NCBI GenBank assembly: GCA_014529385.2
Contig: CM043953.1
Location: forward strand, 82,375,838 to 82,439,837
Direction of reading: 5' to 3'
Length of the DNA stretch: 64,000 nt
Source of the DNA: Adiantum capillus-veneris
Lineage: Eukaryota > Streptophyta > Polypodiopsida > Polypodiales > Pteridaceae
The position numbers were made by a program, and so were the translations under genes. This document shows positions 22,429 through 34,747 of this stretch, one piece after another (the first letter of the stretch is position 1; the number at the start of each line of letters is the position of its first letter). Below the pieces are notes generated by a model, which did no database searches, had not been told where the DNA came from, and saw only the letters and a list, made by a program, of their open reading frames with translations.

Positions 22429-23370
22429 TGTTGAGCCAGCAGAGGATCACACCCACATTTTTGCTCACACTCATCATTTTGTAACCATTGATTGTAATAA
22501 ATGTCTTTCCGACATTAATTTTGATTTGAGCCATTCATTAAGTAACGGGACTCAATTGAGTTTCCAGCTTGTAATCCCAAAGTAATTTCACTTGCTGATG
22601 TAATTAGTTAGAGATGTTCTCACCTCCAAGGCTGAGGTATATAAGCCAAAGTTTTTGTAACCTAAGGGATTGAGATTATTAATCAAAGTGAGTTTTTTTG
22701 AGCGCCGTGACTGTGTCTGAGAGACAGTGAGAGAGAGAGAGAGTCTTATCTACTTGCTACGCGAGCTACGGAGCCGCCATTGGAGAAGCGACACCGCCAT
22801 TGTGTTAGCAACGGCGAGAGCTACGCACAGATACCAAGAGTGCGCGCTATCGGATTCTATGTGTGGTAAGTTCCTACGAGCTTTGGTGTGAGTTTTCTTC
22901 CAACTCGTGTGTCGGAATGGAGCGTGCAGCATATCTATAGAACCACAACGAGTAGAGCTACACATTAGTACCATCGGGGTCAAGTTTCGATCACCTGTAT
23001 TTTTCGGCCTGTCTTCATACGCGTTTACCGCATGGAGTGGTTATAGGTTGATTTTGCAGTTCAAGTCTTTAGGGTGTTGTTCTTACCTAGTGTATAGACT
23101 TCCCCTTGAGTTTGAGATCGATTCAATGATTCTAGATCCTGTTTCGTATAGCATTCGTTCGTAGTACGGATTTCAGTCACTTGCATATTTTAGAACTTAG
23201 ATTTGATTTCCTTAGTAGTGATTGTCATTAGAAGGTCGAGTAGGTGATTTGACACCCACCTAGTTGTTTCCATGCGCCTGCGGGTCAAGCTCCGTCCTCG
23301 TTTGACAAATTCTGTTGTTGGTTGAGTTCTCGCTATTTAGCTTCCGCTATCGGTGTAACCTCCTTAACAC
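22429..23370 (+). repeat. 3' LTR of element I (right end approximate)
   Basis: Begins TGTTGAGCCAGCAG directly after the PPT. It contains a TATA box and several candidate CA ends between 23280 and 23370. The 5' LTR is not in the window, so neither the right end nor a target duplication can be fixed. The start resembles that of the element II LTR (TGTTTGG). Confidence 0.7.
22638..22644 (+). promoter_or_regulatory. TATA box in element I LTR
   Basis: TATATAA about 210 bp into the LTR, the expected position of an LTR promoter. Confidence 0.65.
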
Positions 23371-24129
23371 TCACCCTCACCATCGGAACTGAGAGGAGCT
23401 GGTCCTAACGATCACTGTCGGTGAAGCACCCGTTGCGTGGCGAGAAGAGCTTCCATTGGGCTTCACCGTTCTGCTCGTGTCAGGAAGGCACTTTTAGCTC
23501 CCTCTCTCTTACTTTCTCTCACTACAACACCTCAAAGGCGCTTGCATGTGCTCGAAATGCGACGGTAGCCGTTGGCAGTGTTGGCAACCGCTTTGACGCC
23601 GGTTTAGGGTGCATGTGCGTAGTCTATCTGCTGCGATGCACATGTGATTCTTGAACATTCATCTCAAGGCTCATCAAAAAGTTGCAGTCAACTCCTAAGC
23701 TGTAATTACGTTCATCTCAAGCTCATCAAAAAGTTGCAGCCAACTCCTAAGCTGTAATTGCCTTGGCTGCTATTATTGCTCACATGTTCACAACCTTCAC
23801 CTCCGCTCTTCATCTGCCCATCTCACTCTGCACCCTTTACCTACTCATCATCAATTTAGTGCATCAACCTCGCTATCCTCAACTGTTATCTCAACACATG
23901 CACCACCATCACCATTGCGTGTAGCTAGCATCCATCTCATGGGACACACCTTTGTCTGTAGAATTTACTAGCTCATGCGTAATCTACAACCCTCAATACA
24001 GAGGAGGCTCAACGAGTCAACCCTGAGCTACGACAGAGGCATATCCTCTCGCCAGCACCTCCAAGAGAGGTTGTCACATTGCAGTGCAGCTGGAGGTCTC
24101 AGCCCTGAAATGCGTTATTCTCCCTCCCT

Positions 24130-24160
<31 letters not shown>

Positions 24161-25014
24161 GCCTACATGCTCTGTGATTTCTTTTGCACATGCTACTAGT
24201 AATGGAGCTCCCACCCTCAAAAGCTTCATTTTCTAGCTCTCTAAGCTTGCTCCATGAACCTCGCTATCCTCAAGAGTCTAGGTCACCTAGCTCTGATTGC
24301 CTACACCATCTTCAAGGACCTTCACCTGTAGCGTGCTTCTCATGGGGCACTATAAGGTGTAGCTTTTGATAGAGATCAAAGGAGGCTTACTCCTTAGCTG
24401 TGGTAGTGGCAGTGGCAGGTCGCAACTCCTTTCACTAGCACCTCCAACAGAGGCCATGCCAAGTACAATTGAAGTCTACAAACAAAAGTGCGTATATTTT
24501 TGGAAAAAAGAAAAGTTGTACATGTTGTCCACAATTTCCAATTCTCCATCACTTCCTCTCTCACATATTGTTGCTGAGGTCTCACTGTTTTATTTGCTCT
24601 CTCTCTCTCTCTCTCTCTCTCCATGTAGCGTGATTTCTCTCACAAGCTCCCATTAAAGCTCTTAGCTTGAAATGCTTCATTTGCTCCCTCTCTCTCTCTC
24701 TCTCCATACCATGCCACTGTTGGAGTTTTAAGTGCATGCCCACCATGGTGTAATGGAGTCAAAGAAGCAGTAATGGAGTCAAAGAAGCAGGCAATGGCGA
24801 AGAAGGGTTTGGAATCCTTGAAAATGTGTGAAGGTTATTTATTTTGTCCACGATCCTTCATTCTCTTGCTACATATGAATGACATGCTGTGTGCATACAG
24901 TGAAGAATTGCCCATAATTTTGATGAGATATATAATGAGAGAAGGTATTTGTTGTTGAGATTTCCCGTAATTGTGATGAGATGCAAAATGCCAGAAGGTA
25001 TTAGTGAGTGTGTG

Positions 25015-25142
<128 letters not shown>

Positions 25143-25813
25143 TATTGTCCTATGACCTATGGGACCAAATGAACATGTCACGTGGTGTGACTAGAGGTCA
25201 TAAGTGACTCTCGATGCTAAAAAATGGCTGAAATGAGCGTTACAATAGAGAGTCCACATCATGATTGGGAGAGAAAGGTATGTAGGGAGAGCTCATGGTT
25301 GAATATATGGGGAAAAGAGGACCTAATATGGTCAAAAGCTGAGCACTCAAGTAGTGTGTGGTACTCACTATCTCGCAGTTGACGAGGGCATAAGGTGCAA
25401 AGTCGATGAGACTCATTGCCAGTGCCCTAACCTCCTGTCTCGTAGTGTCGAGAATGGGAGCTAAGACGAATGGAGGCAATGTTGCGGATCGCACTCAACG
25501 GGATGGGATCAAGGATGTAGGGATGGGTTCGATTACCTCGTTCGGAGAAGAAGAGAGATTTGTAGTTTGGGGCAACGTGTGTGGTGTAATGCTTGAAGCG
25601 AAAACCTCCGGATTTCTCCTAAGTCGTGATACATTGGCGTTGTAAGAAGGCCTCATTCACTTGGGAATCGATCGACGCATCCTTGACCAAGTGACATGCA
25701 TCCCATCTTCCAAACCATTTCTTGATGTCAAGCATCCACTCCGAACTTAGTATTTTTCTCTTGCATGTCTTTTGGACCTTTTGACTTGCTTCATATGCGA
25801 TTCTAGGAAGTCG

Positions 25814-25936
<123 letters not shown>

Positions 25937-26333
25937 AGGAATTGACACTACCGTGGCTAGCAGGTTCATATAAAAGAGAGTGCAAACCCATCTTTGCCTG
26001 CACGTTGGCCTATTCTGAGCAATAGACCACCTTGGTTATATTATTCAAATTTTTGGCATCGTGTTCCCCACATAACTCATCTCACTTTTTTATTGATGGT
26101 GTTTTACCTCATCATTTACCTTGCTCATTACTAGCCATGACACAAACTCACACACACATAGATGCACATTTGTTTTGCAGCTCTATGTATAGGATAAAAG
26201 ACGAGGAAAGACTCCTGTGTAGGTTTCCTTTGAAATATGATAGTGAAGCTTTCTCTTTGTATTTAGTTTTTTTGGTACTATTGGGCAATACATGTATATT
26301 ACAATAAAGCATAACCTTTGTACATAGTCTTTG

Positions 26334-26523
26334 TGAAGGGGATCGGGGAGCACCACAAACGGAGAGTGAGAGAGAGAAGGAGACACACGACACACAGATA
26401 TGGGTGGGGAGACTCAAAGAGTGAGAAACCCCCTATACACTTATGCTATGTATAAGGTATACAAGTCAGTGGGCGCCCACACTCTGGGCGGCCGGGCAAG
26501 GCACAAGCGCTTATACCCCAACA
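26334..26523 (-). repeat. 3' LTR of copia B
   Basis: 190 bp, TG...CA; nearly identical to 30602-30791. It contains a short GA run and CTATGTATAAGG. Confidence 0.93.
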
Positions 26524-26602
26524 ACCTCCCACTTAAAGGCGACTGTGCCTTTAAGCAAGGGAACCTAGTTTAAAGACTACAAAAGGCGAGAGAAAATCGC
26601 TC

Positions 26603-26953
26603 TCAACCGATGCCCACTAGCTGGCTGTGATCGTGTGCATCCGGCTGTCCTGCTCCCGTGTAAGTCCATACACCACCAGACGTACCGCACACGTACTGCA
26701 AGTATGTATGCAATACCTGCATATCTCCCTCATGCACTATGCCATCATCAGTCAACAAATGACTGACAACCCAAACTGCAAATGCTCCCACTGCAGCTGC
26801 GATATCCGGTCTCAAGATCAGCATGTCATGCATGAGACCACCGAATGCCAATGCAATGCTAGCAGGCCCTGCTAGCTCTACAGAGCATGCATCAACATAT
26901 ATATCCCTGACAATAGGCATCTCTGACTGACAAGGCATGTCAGCCACATGCAT
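26603..26953 (-). pseudogene. Copia B: RT C-terminal remnant
   Basis: Reads ALAFGGLMHDMLILRPDIAAAVGAF and then LHTYLQYVCGTSGGVWTY, matching the end of copia RT (family: G-x-L-x-Y-L...RPDI...AVG, later RYLKGT). The catalytic YVDD region is absent. Confidence 0.7.
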
Positions 26954-27448
26954 CTCCTAACTGTGCGCAAAAGACGCATCAACTTGTCGTGCAACCTCAG
27001 AGTAGACCAGCTTCTCTAGGTGTCTGCTGGAAGACATATCCTGCACAACTATATCCCCATGCTCATTGTCGAGCATAGAAAGGAATGACTGCATAATCGC
27101 TGACATCTCAGCCTCCTCTGCAATCATCCACTGCAAACATGACCACTCAATCTGCTGTGGCTCACTAGAGCTCTCATGCTCTAACTCCTTATGCATAGAC
27201 TCTTGCACAACTTCCTCCTGTCGTGACTCACTAGAGCAAGACCGCTCTACCTGTCTATCCTGCATAGAAGTATCTCACACAACTGACTCTCTGCTTTGCT
27301 CAGTCACTAGCAAAGCATTCATGTCTGACTCTGTCACCTCTCTGTGTGACTGCTCAAGTCGTGCCCCAACTGTATGCACAACGAGCTCACTACTCTGCAC
27401 TCCATGCAAAGCACCCTGCAACCCATGAGCAAAAGAGCCTGTCCGCGT

Positions 27449-27877
27449 CTATCGCTCTCTGTATGGCTGTAACAAGATTGAGACTCGACCATCTCGCACC
27501 AGTACTACGTGCAATGGGTACCATGTGCCAACTCTAGCACCTCTCGCAATCACTAGCGAACCCAAATGCAACACAAAAGATTGCTCAAGTAGCGATACCC
27601 GACATCCACTATCCCTGAGCTGACCAATGGAGATCAAACTCATCGTCAAATCTGGCACATGACGCACATCTCTGAGCACGTATGATGCACCGCTTGGTAA
27701 TGACAGTCTCACATCTCCTGAACTAGCAATCTCATGCAATGACCCATCTGCCAATCGCACACTACCATGCACTCTGCTAGAATGGCTACTGAACCAGTCA
27801 CGATACGGAGTGACATGAAAAGTAGCGTCCATGTCTAGCACCCACTGTAAAAGAAGTGCACTATCCTCAGACGTCAA
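27449..27877 (-). pseudogene. Copia B: protease region
   Basis: Reads WVLDMDATFHVTP at the active site (family WxLDSGAT; here D-M-D, so inactive), then LRDVRHVPDLTMSLISIGQL, the conserved segment that follows copia protease. Open for 142 codons. Confidence 0.82.
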
Positions 27878-28004
27878 AAAATCAAGAGTAATACAGGAAG
27901 AAAATGTGACCTCACTATCACTAGGGTACTCAGATACTGTATCTGATCCTGCAAACTGTCAAGTCAACGGAGCCTATACCATCTACTGCATCCTTGAGAC
28001 TAGC

Positions 28005-28436
28005 CTATCTCCTGTGCTGTCTCATACGACGAAAGCATCGCCGTCTAATGTGCCTTGAACAACCACAATGCCAACACGTAACCCGTCGGCACATATGTGA
28101 ATGCCGTTGTCTCACAAGAGTCTCAGATGACTCAGATCTGTCATACATCTCATGCAATCTCTGCCAACATGCTCTTGTAGTCGTCTCATACATAACAAGA
28201 GAAAATATAGACTCCGCAAGGTGCAAACATATCATAGATAATGCCATCTCATCTAGCTCGTGCCATTGATTGTCAGACAAGCATGAAGGTCTACCTGCAT
28301 CACCACTCAATGGTCCATGCAACCCTCGTTGTGTCAATGCATCAAGCATACACTCTCTCCATGCTGCAAAGTCTGACCCATCAAACATGCGCATTTCGGA
28401 GAGATCATAATCTGAGCAATCACCTGTCTTTGCCAT
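28005..28436 (-). CDS. Copia B: gag with zinc knuckle
   Basis: 143 codons from an ATG at 28436. The N-terminus reads FDGSDFAAWRECMLDAL, typical of copia gag (F-x-G-x-x-F/Y-x-x-W). A CCHC knuckle, CWHCGCSRHIRRRC, lies near the end. Shorter than usual copia gag, probably through internal deletion. Confidence 0.8.
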   Translation of the reverse strand: MAKTGDCSDYDLSEMRMFDGSDFAAWRECMLDALTQRGLHGPLSGDAGRPSCLSDNQWHELDEMALSMICLHLAESIFSLVMYETTTRACWQRLHEMYDRSESSETLVRQRHSHMCRRVTCWHCGCSRHIRRRCFRRMRQHRR

Positions 28437-29089
28437 GAGAACAATGTAGCAAACTAGAAAGAAAAATCAATGTCTCAGCACCTGCCAACTTTCCAAGAAT
28501 ATGACAAAGTCACGGTGAAAAATCTGTGAGACAATTTGTGAGCATAAAGCTCTCACAAATGGCAATGATGCAAATCCCAAATGCCAAGTGTACAAGGCTC
28601 CTGTAGAGTAAACCAAGCTCCTGTATGGTTGTAAAATATGGCTGCAAATCAGCCCCAAAACGACCCCAAAATTGAGCTCTTAAACAGCTGCATAAACAAG
28701 TCACAAACGTGTCTTAGATCAGTCTACAACTGAGCCATACATGGACACCTGCAAAGAGGAAACAATGGCTGAAAATTCAGCGCCCAAAAAAGCCCTCAAA
28801 CCCACTTGTAACTTGTAAACCTGTAGCTGAAACGTAAACATGCTGAAAAAGATCAAGCCATTAGTGCTCGAATCCTGCTACCCATCTCGTAGCCACCCAA
28901 TCATACATCACAATATTCACTCCTGTGAGAGTGTGCCAAGATAACTGTACGCCTGTCAAACCGTGAGCTAATCACCAAGCCCACACTGTGCGGTATCGAT
29001 GCATACACACGCACAAATCTCCCACTTGTAGAGAACACCAGAAGCAAATGCTGAGTGCAACCCGCAATCTCTACCTAGATCGCATAAAT

Positions 29090-30052
29090 GATGCGCATAA
29101 AACTCTTGGGAAAATTTTGCCAGAGTTTCGACGCACAATGGCTATCAACACAAAATAACCACTGTCTTGCAAGCTCAACACAATGAGCAATCAATGCGCA
29201 TCAAACTACACTCAACATACATGCATAAGCTCTGTAAACTTGTGTCCAATAAATGCTCACAAAGAGTACCACATGTAACTATACATGTCATCCACAACCA
29301 ACCTCTGCACTTGCTCACAAGATCTACTCCTCACCACATAAGCATACATAGAGCATTACCCGCTCAAAGACCATGTATGCAAGCCACAACACTGCAGAAG
29401 AACCACTCAATTGCAACTGGAAACACCTGTGGGAGTACTAGACTCAACCTGTACCTGGGAGTCAAACCCGATCTTGTAACACCTCATATGTGCCTGCTAC
29501 CTGCAGTGTCCACGGGTAGGCTGTCTACAACAAAGAAAAAAACACAACCCAAAACTGTCCAGAAAAACAGTGATGCGCATAAAACTCCTGGGAAAATTTT
29601 GCCAGAGTTTCGACGCACAATGGCTATCAACACAAAATAACCATTGTCCTGCAAGCTCAATACAATGAGCAATCAATGCGCATCAAACTACACTCAACAT
29701 ACATGCATAAGCTCTGTAAACCTGTGTCCAATAAATGCTCACAAAGAGTACCACAGGTGACCATACATGTCATCCACAACCAACCTTTGCACTTGCTCAC
29801 AAGATCTATTGCTCACCACATAAGCATACATAGAGCATTACCCGCTCAAAGACCATGTATGCAAGCCACAACACTGCAGAAGAACCACTCCACTACATCT
29901 GGCAACACCTGTGGGAGTACTAGACTCAACCTGTACCTGGGAGTCAAACCCGATCTTGTAACACCTCATATGTGCCTGCTACCTACAGTGTGCAAGGGTA
30001 GGCTATCTGCAGCAAAGAAAACAACACAGCCCAAAACTGTCCAGAAAAACAG
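29090..30052. repeat. 481-bp tandem duplication in copia B leader
   Basis: Copy 1 is 29090-29570 and copy 2 is 29571-30052, both starting TGATGCGCATAAAACTC and ending CCAGAAAAACAG. They differ at only a small fraction of positions. Both copies lie between the primer site and gag. Confidence 0.93.
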
Positions 30053-30588
30053 TCTCCGTGTTTTTAATTTCAGACCCACCTGCACTCCGAATCAGAAAAT
30101 GATTCCTTCTACAAAGTCGTAGAGCTTGAAGCCAGCTCCGTTTTGAACCAAAAAGTTTTAGAATCGGAGCTTTGTAGTTATGAGCAAAACATTAGACTGC
30201 TGTCAAACTGTTAAAAACTGAACGACTTTCTTCTGTGCTTCTTTGAGCTCATAGAAAGGCTCAAACTCACTTCCCACCTCGGTGCGTGAGATGAATGCAT
30301 CAATCTCACAATGATTCCATGTCTATGGAAGCTCCAAGCTCCAATCTGTCGCCGATGTAGCCGTTGCAAAGCTTGCCGAGAAGAGGGAAAATGCTGTACA
30401 CAGTGGGCTGATCTGTAGAGGAGCTGTGGACTGATCTATGAGCACTAGGAAGCTCCTGAGAGCTCTCCTGCAAGCCTCTATATGGCTGCCCATAAGCCTC
30501 CTCTATTTCTTTGCTCAGATCTGCGACCTCTCCGCCATAGCCGATGAGTTCATCGCGAAGCCGTCCATCTACGCTCTCAAACCTGTCC

Positions 30589-30599
30589 CTCTGATACCA
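30589..30599 (-). promoter_or_regulatory. Primer-binding site of copia B
   Basis: TGGTATCAGAG on -, two bases inside the 5' LTR; complementary to the 3' end of initiator tRNA-Met, as in most plant copia elements. Confidence 0.9.
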
Positions 30600-30601
30600 A
30601 T

Positions 30602-30791
30602 TGAAGGGGATCGGGGAGCACCACAAACGGAGAGTGAGAGAGAGAAGGAGACACATGACACACAGATATGGGTGGGGAGACTCAAAGAGTGAGCAGCCCC
30701 CTATACACTTATGCTATGTATAAGGTATACAAGTCAGTGGGTGCCCACACTCTGGGCAGCCGGGCAAGGCATATGCGCCTATACCCCAACA
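30602..30791 (-). repeat. 5' LTR of copia B
   Basis: 190 bp; see copia B. Differs from the other LTR at about ten positions. Confidence 0.93.
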
Positions 30792-30796
30792 CTTTG

Positions 30797-31733
30797 TAGT
30801 GTAGCAAGAGTTGGGGTTATCTTTAAGTCCATTGATAGCTCTTTGCCATGAGAATTTTGCTTGATTTTTTAGAAGAATGAGTGGATAAAAGTGATATGCT
30901 GGCCGAGTTCCTACCTTGTAAATTGAGCCATGAAAAGCCATTTTGGACGCTTTTGTGGATCATGCTAAGCAAGCTCTTGATTCTAGGACCAAAACCACGG
31001 GTAGGAGTCATTAGTTGATCAAAGAAGGGTAGCCCTCAATTATGTAGAATGATGCACGCTTAACAATAGAGTACTTTTTTGTGTCTTGCAAGTCTCTTGG
31101 TTGCATGATACCTTATTCAGTCAAATTTGGGTTCATTATGCACATTCATTATGTAAACGACTATTGTGCATGTTGTTTAAACCCCTAATGTGGGCTACAA
31201 ACTCCTGCCTCTTTTTCTCAATGTTTCCAAGGCTTCTCTTTTTCAATGTTGTTTTCATTGTGTATGTATATGTGCATGCCACTGGTTTTGTGCATCAATT
31301 TGTAATGCATCTTTACCACGTTAAATTTTTTATGTATATTCCATATCAATAAGATCATATTGAAGGTCACAATTGTAATCTCAATAAGACATAAGTGTCC
31401 TGGTGTTTATTCCATGGATCACGATCCATGTGACTTGTGAAACTAAGTGAGGGAAAAACTCAGAGGGGGGGTTCCCCCGCTCCCTTGGGGTATCACCGGG
31501 GAGATGTCGAAAATGCTTGGCTATGAGGCAGGGGAGTCTCCGGATCATCAGAGAGAACTTCAAACTTTGTATTCACTTTGGAAGGGAGGAAAACTGATTC
31601 AGACTCCTGTGAAAATAAGTCCAATCCAAAAGATATTTTGAAGCGTTCGCCCTTTGGAGCTTGCACGTTGACAGAGGAAATTCTGCACGCAACAATCTGG
31701 TTAAGCTAGAACAAAGTTGAATATGGTTATGTA
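30797..31733. other. Gene-free stretch with one isolated palindrome
   Basis: No gene seen. At 31413-31430 lies CATGGATC, two bases, GATCCATG, the same arms as the element II palindromes. At 31463-31478 there is a short GGGGGGG...CCCCC inverted pair. Confidence 0.5.
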
Positions 31734-32380
31734 GTGCAGGTAGAATTCAGCCTAGAGGCAGCACTTCAAAGCCTTCAGATTTGTTGTACTCAAGCAGTGG
31801 TGTTGTATTTTATGGGCCGTCAAATGTTGGCCCAAGGTCTTGGGGAGTGGGCAACTGTGGCAGCTAAGGACATAAATGCGATCTGCCAGTTCACATCAGT
31901 AGGAAATGGCTTCTATGTGGCAGGGTGCACCTCAGAACAAATTGTGCAGGAACAAGTCATGAAAGGAGGCATCTGTGGAGCTTCACACTTTGCATATGCT
32001 ATGTCATGGTCGCCAGAGTTCAACCCCAATGAAGAATTTATGGACTTCTGTATAGTGTGGGTTACGTTCAAAGGCTGCCCCATTTGACTTCATGATCCTG
32101 TAGACTCCATAGATGCTACGTTGGGCCAAGTACTTTTCAGTCCAAAGCTGCAATGAGAGAGATCAGGCTTGGACATAAAAGTAAGTATTCTATGGAACTT
32201 GAAGTAAACCTATTCCTAAGTATCTAGATTTAATCATGGGTAGTTTTGACACTTTTCGGCAAGAGTTAGCATTCTCCTCATTTCCAAATTCCTGCTACAA
32301 GTGTTGTAGGATTGGGCACTATGCTAGAGATTGCCCTGAGGCTAAGGTTACTTGCAATCCGGTTGTTAGCGGGTCACCGG
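31734..32380 (+). pseudogene. LINE ORF1 remnant (DUF4283-like region and zinc knuckle)
   Basis: 31734-32087 is open for 117 codons and ends MSWSPEFNPNEEFMDFCIVW followed by VTFKGCPI, the W-x-P-x-F-x-P...VWV-x-x-x-G-x-P pattern of plant LINE ORF1 (DUF4283). After several stops and frame changes a CCHC knuckle is readable at about 32290-32340 (CYKCCRIGHYARDC). No RT follows on +; the LTR of element II abuts it. Confidence 0.65.
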
Positions 32381-33266
32381 CGAGACGGACGTTTGCAACA
32401 TAGCTTTTTGTACTAACATAATGTCAATATGCAAATAAGCGACTCGGGATGGGGCACAAAGACTTATGAGAGTGTCAATCTCACCAAAGTGAACTCAGAG
32501 GACTATTCATACTACTCCAAAAGCAAATAAATCACTTCCTAGTTAGAAAATCAGTCTACGTCCAATCTCACCGCTCTTGGTTATCATGTATTTTTAGCAT
32601 CCAAATGAATTCGGAATGCCACGAAACTTAAGGAGAGGTATGAAAACACCTAAAGGCACATTCCTACCAAGTTTTGCAACCATCTGGGAAGGTACATAAA
32701 TCACAATCCATCACAAAAAATGTGCAAAAAATTGAAACAGAACTACACAAAAAGGTCCCCCTTAAGCATAGGAACACTATCCAAGGTTAAAACTTTTAAA
32801 AACAACCATTTAAGACCTCAAATCAATGCATCTAGCTCACAAACAAGACGTCGCAAACCACAGCAGAATCAAGAATGATTACACTTAGATTGTAGAGAAA
32901 GAGATAAGGAACACAATGTGCTATTGGGAATTGAATTTTGATTATTAGACAAGGAGAAAAGCGGATTATAGTTTGTAGCAGCAAGAAGCTCTCACAGTCA
33001 ACATCCAATTCTTCTAAAAGATAATGATTGTGTGTTTTTCAAAACTAAGGGTTTTGACTTAAGAGCTAGGGGGACTTTCCCACGGCCATTCGGCCACTTA
33101 CATGGTGTGTAGGCTCAGAGAGGCTAAGAGGGATGACATAATATATTACAATTGAGAATCCTCATTAGCTGAATTACACCGCTTCTTTTGAAAAATGAGT
33201 GAGTACAACAAAGTTTGGTGTATGTCCGCCGCCTTTTACTTGTCAGTCTGCTGTATCCACCAAACA
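32370..33266 (-). repeat. 3' LTR of element II (outer end approximate)
   Basis: On - it starts TGTTTGGTGGATAC, four bases after a purine tract (AATAGGAGGGGG, complement of about 33271-33282). That matches the PPT-LTR junction of element I. The outer end is put near 32370, where the LINE ORF1 text stops; no matching 5' LTR is in the window. Confidence 0.6.
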
Positions 33267-33303
33267 TTCGCCCCCTCCTATTCATTGCACGTCCCGGTGT
33301 AAT

Positions 33304-34445
33304 CTATCTTTGATTGTCTTCTAGCAGTTGATCAGTCTCTTTTCTAGCATTGAGGTGCTTGAAATTTTGCACCCTTGCCTCGATCTCTACTTTTGTCGCC
33401 AGCTCTCTGAAGGGATTATTGCTGAGAGTGCTATGATATGCTATGTGTCGAGCTGATAGATCTTTGGTCATGGGATTAATTATGGAGGAGTTTACATTAA
33501 AGAATCCGGTCATAAATGCCTCCTCAAAGGTTTGCATGTAGTGGGAGGGCAAGAACACGATTCTAGCATATAATCCCATGATGACATTTTTGCTTGGAAA
33601 TTCTGTCTCCATATTCCAGCAGAGACCTCTTGTGCCTTCCACAAAAACCTGCGTGGGATGCTCCACTCCCTCTATATCATTGAATGCCATTATGCAGGTG
33701 ATTAATATCCTCGCAATTTTCATGAGCATCTGGCATGCGAGATCTGGTATCTCCTTCATCATGTTGATGACCTCCTTGAGTATCTAAACCATATAGTTTT
33801 CTGATGGGGGATTGTTATTGCTTGGCTTTGTTATGATGGGGTAATTCAACACTGCTAGTCTTTCGATTTTCCATGTGTAAAAGTTTCCACAGGATTGCTG
33901 TATGTTGATGGGAGAGTAAGTTGGGTCAATCCTGAGATGTTGTGGAGCATTTCTATAGTATGTCTCATATGTTGGTTGCTGCTCAAACCATTTCTTTCGC
34001 TAGAAAGATTGAGTGTCAATGATTGTCTGAATTTGTAGCGCAGTGATAGGAACATCCCTATAATCCCCTCTTTTGTTTGGCTCAAGGGCAGGTAGCATTT
34101 TCTGTTTCCATAATAGGGCCTTCTGCCTCATCAGTGGTAGGGCGATCATCTCATGCTTGAGGTTTTTCATCACTTTATCTAGAGTGATCAGGAGAAGGGC
34201 TACTGACTGCAACACTTTGAGCTCATATTGTAGATATTCCTTGTGTGAAGGGTCTTTGACTTTTGAGATCCAGCGTTGAATTTCTTCTTTTGCCATATCC
34301 GGAATGGATGTCGTGGCTGGATCTTCAGATTCGTGTGTTGATTTTCCTGTGCTTGTACCTGGCAGATCCATTTGGTGAGTTTCGAAGGTGAAATTCTCAA
34401 GTCCTCCTATTTGCTCAAACTCCATTGGGCTGTTTGTTTGGGATT
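33304..34445 (-). pseudogene. Element II coiled-coil ORF, C-terminal part
   Basis: 33762-33304 reads PDLACQMLMKIARILITCI and LPSHYMQTFEEAFMTGFF, matching the C-terminal domain of the element I ORF (LSCQMLKKIYRTLLACI, LPSFHMQTFEEAF). 34440-34000 holds the preceding charged part. Copia A cuts the ORF just upstream. Confidence 0.8.
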
Positions 34446-34672
34446 TGTTGGAATTAGGGTTGCAGAGAAACACACACAGCTTAAAGAAGACGAAGGAAAC
34501 TCAAGGCACACAATAGAGAGTGTGTTACTTAGTGTTCAATGGAAAGATAGATAGCCCTAGAGTGATGGGCGTATATACAATGCTCGAGGGGGAAAACCTC
34601 CTAAAGAGGGAAAAAATGGCATGGCGGTCCTAGTGTGTTCACACACATCACTACCACATGTATATGGTAACA
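34446..34672 (-). repeat. 3' LTR of copia A
   Basis: 227 bp; on - it begins TGTTACCATATACATG and ends CCAACA. A short purine tract (AAGGGGGC) precedes it on -. Confidence 0.95.
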
Positions 34673-34747
34673 AAGCCCCCTTGGAGTGATGCGGTGAACG
34701 AGAGCTGGCACATGAGTAAAGGGAAGTGCCATGCCCTGAGGACATGA

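Larger units (their letters stand above)
12401..23370 (+). mobile_element. Element I: Ty3/gypsy retrotransposon, 5'-truncated
   Basis: Order on +: RT (from the middle of the palm), RNase H, two H2C2 modules, integrase, a second aspartic protease, a non-coding region with palindromes, a long coiled-coil ORF, a polypurine tract at 22417-22428 and a 3' LTR from 22429. Gag, the first protease and the RT N-terminus are missing; sequence begins at the codon run for EWGIYAYRVMPFG. The same order occurs in element II on - (32.4-61.5 kb). The distance from the second protease to the coiled-coil ORF is about 2.8 kb here and about 2.5 kb in element II after removing its insertion. The right end of the LTR is not resolved (about 23280-23370). 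Confidence 0.85.
26334..30791 (-). mobile_element. Copia B: deleted Ty1/copia element
   Basis: LTRs of 190 bp at 26334-26523 and 30602-30791, both beginning TGAAGGGGATC and ending CCCCAACA on +, flanked by a perfect 5-bp duplication CTTTG (26329-26333 and 30792-30796). The - strand primer site TGGTATCAGAG is at 30589-30599. Inside are remnants of gag, protease and the end of RT; integrase and most of RT are gone, so the element depends on others. The leader next to the primer site contains a 481-bp tandem duplication. Confidence 0.93.

Noticed and set aside
27066-27428. Ser/Cys-rich + strand frame in copia B
   Set aside because: Antisense of the element's coding strand, without domain or start context.
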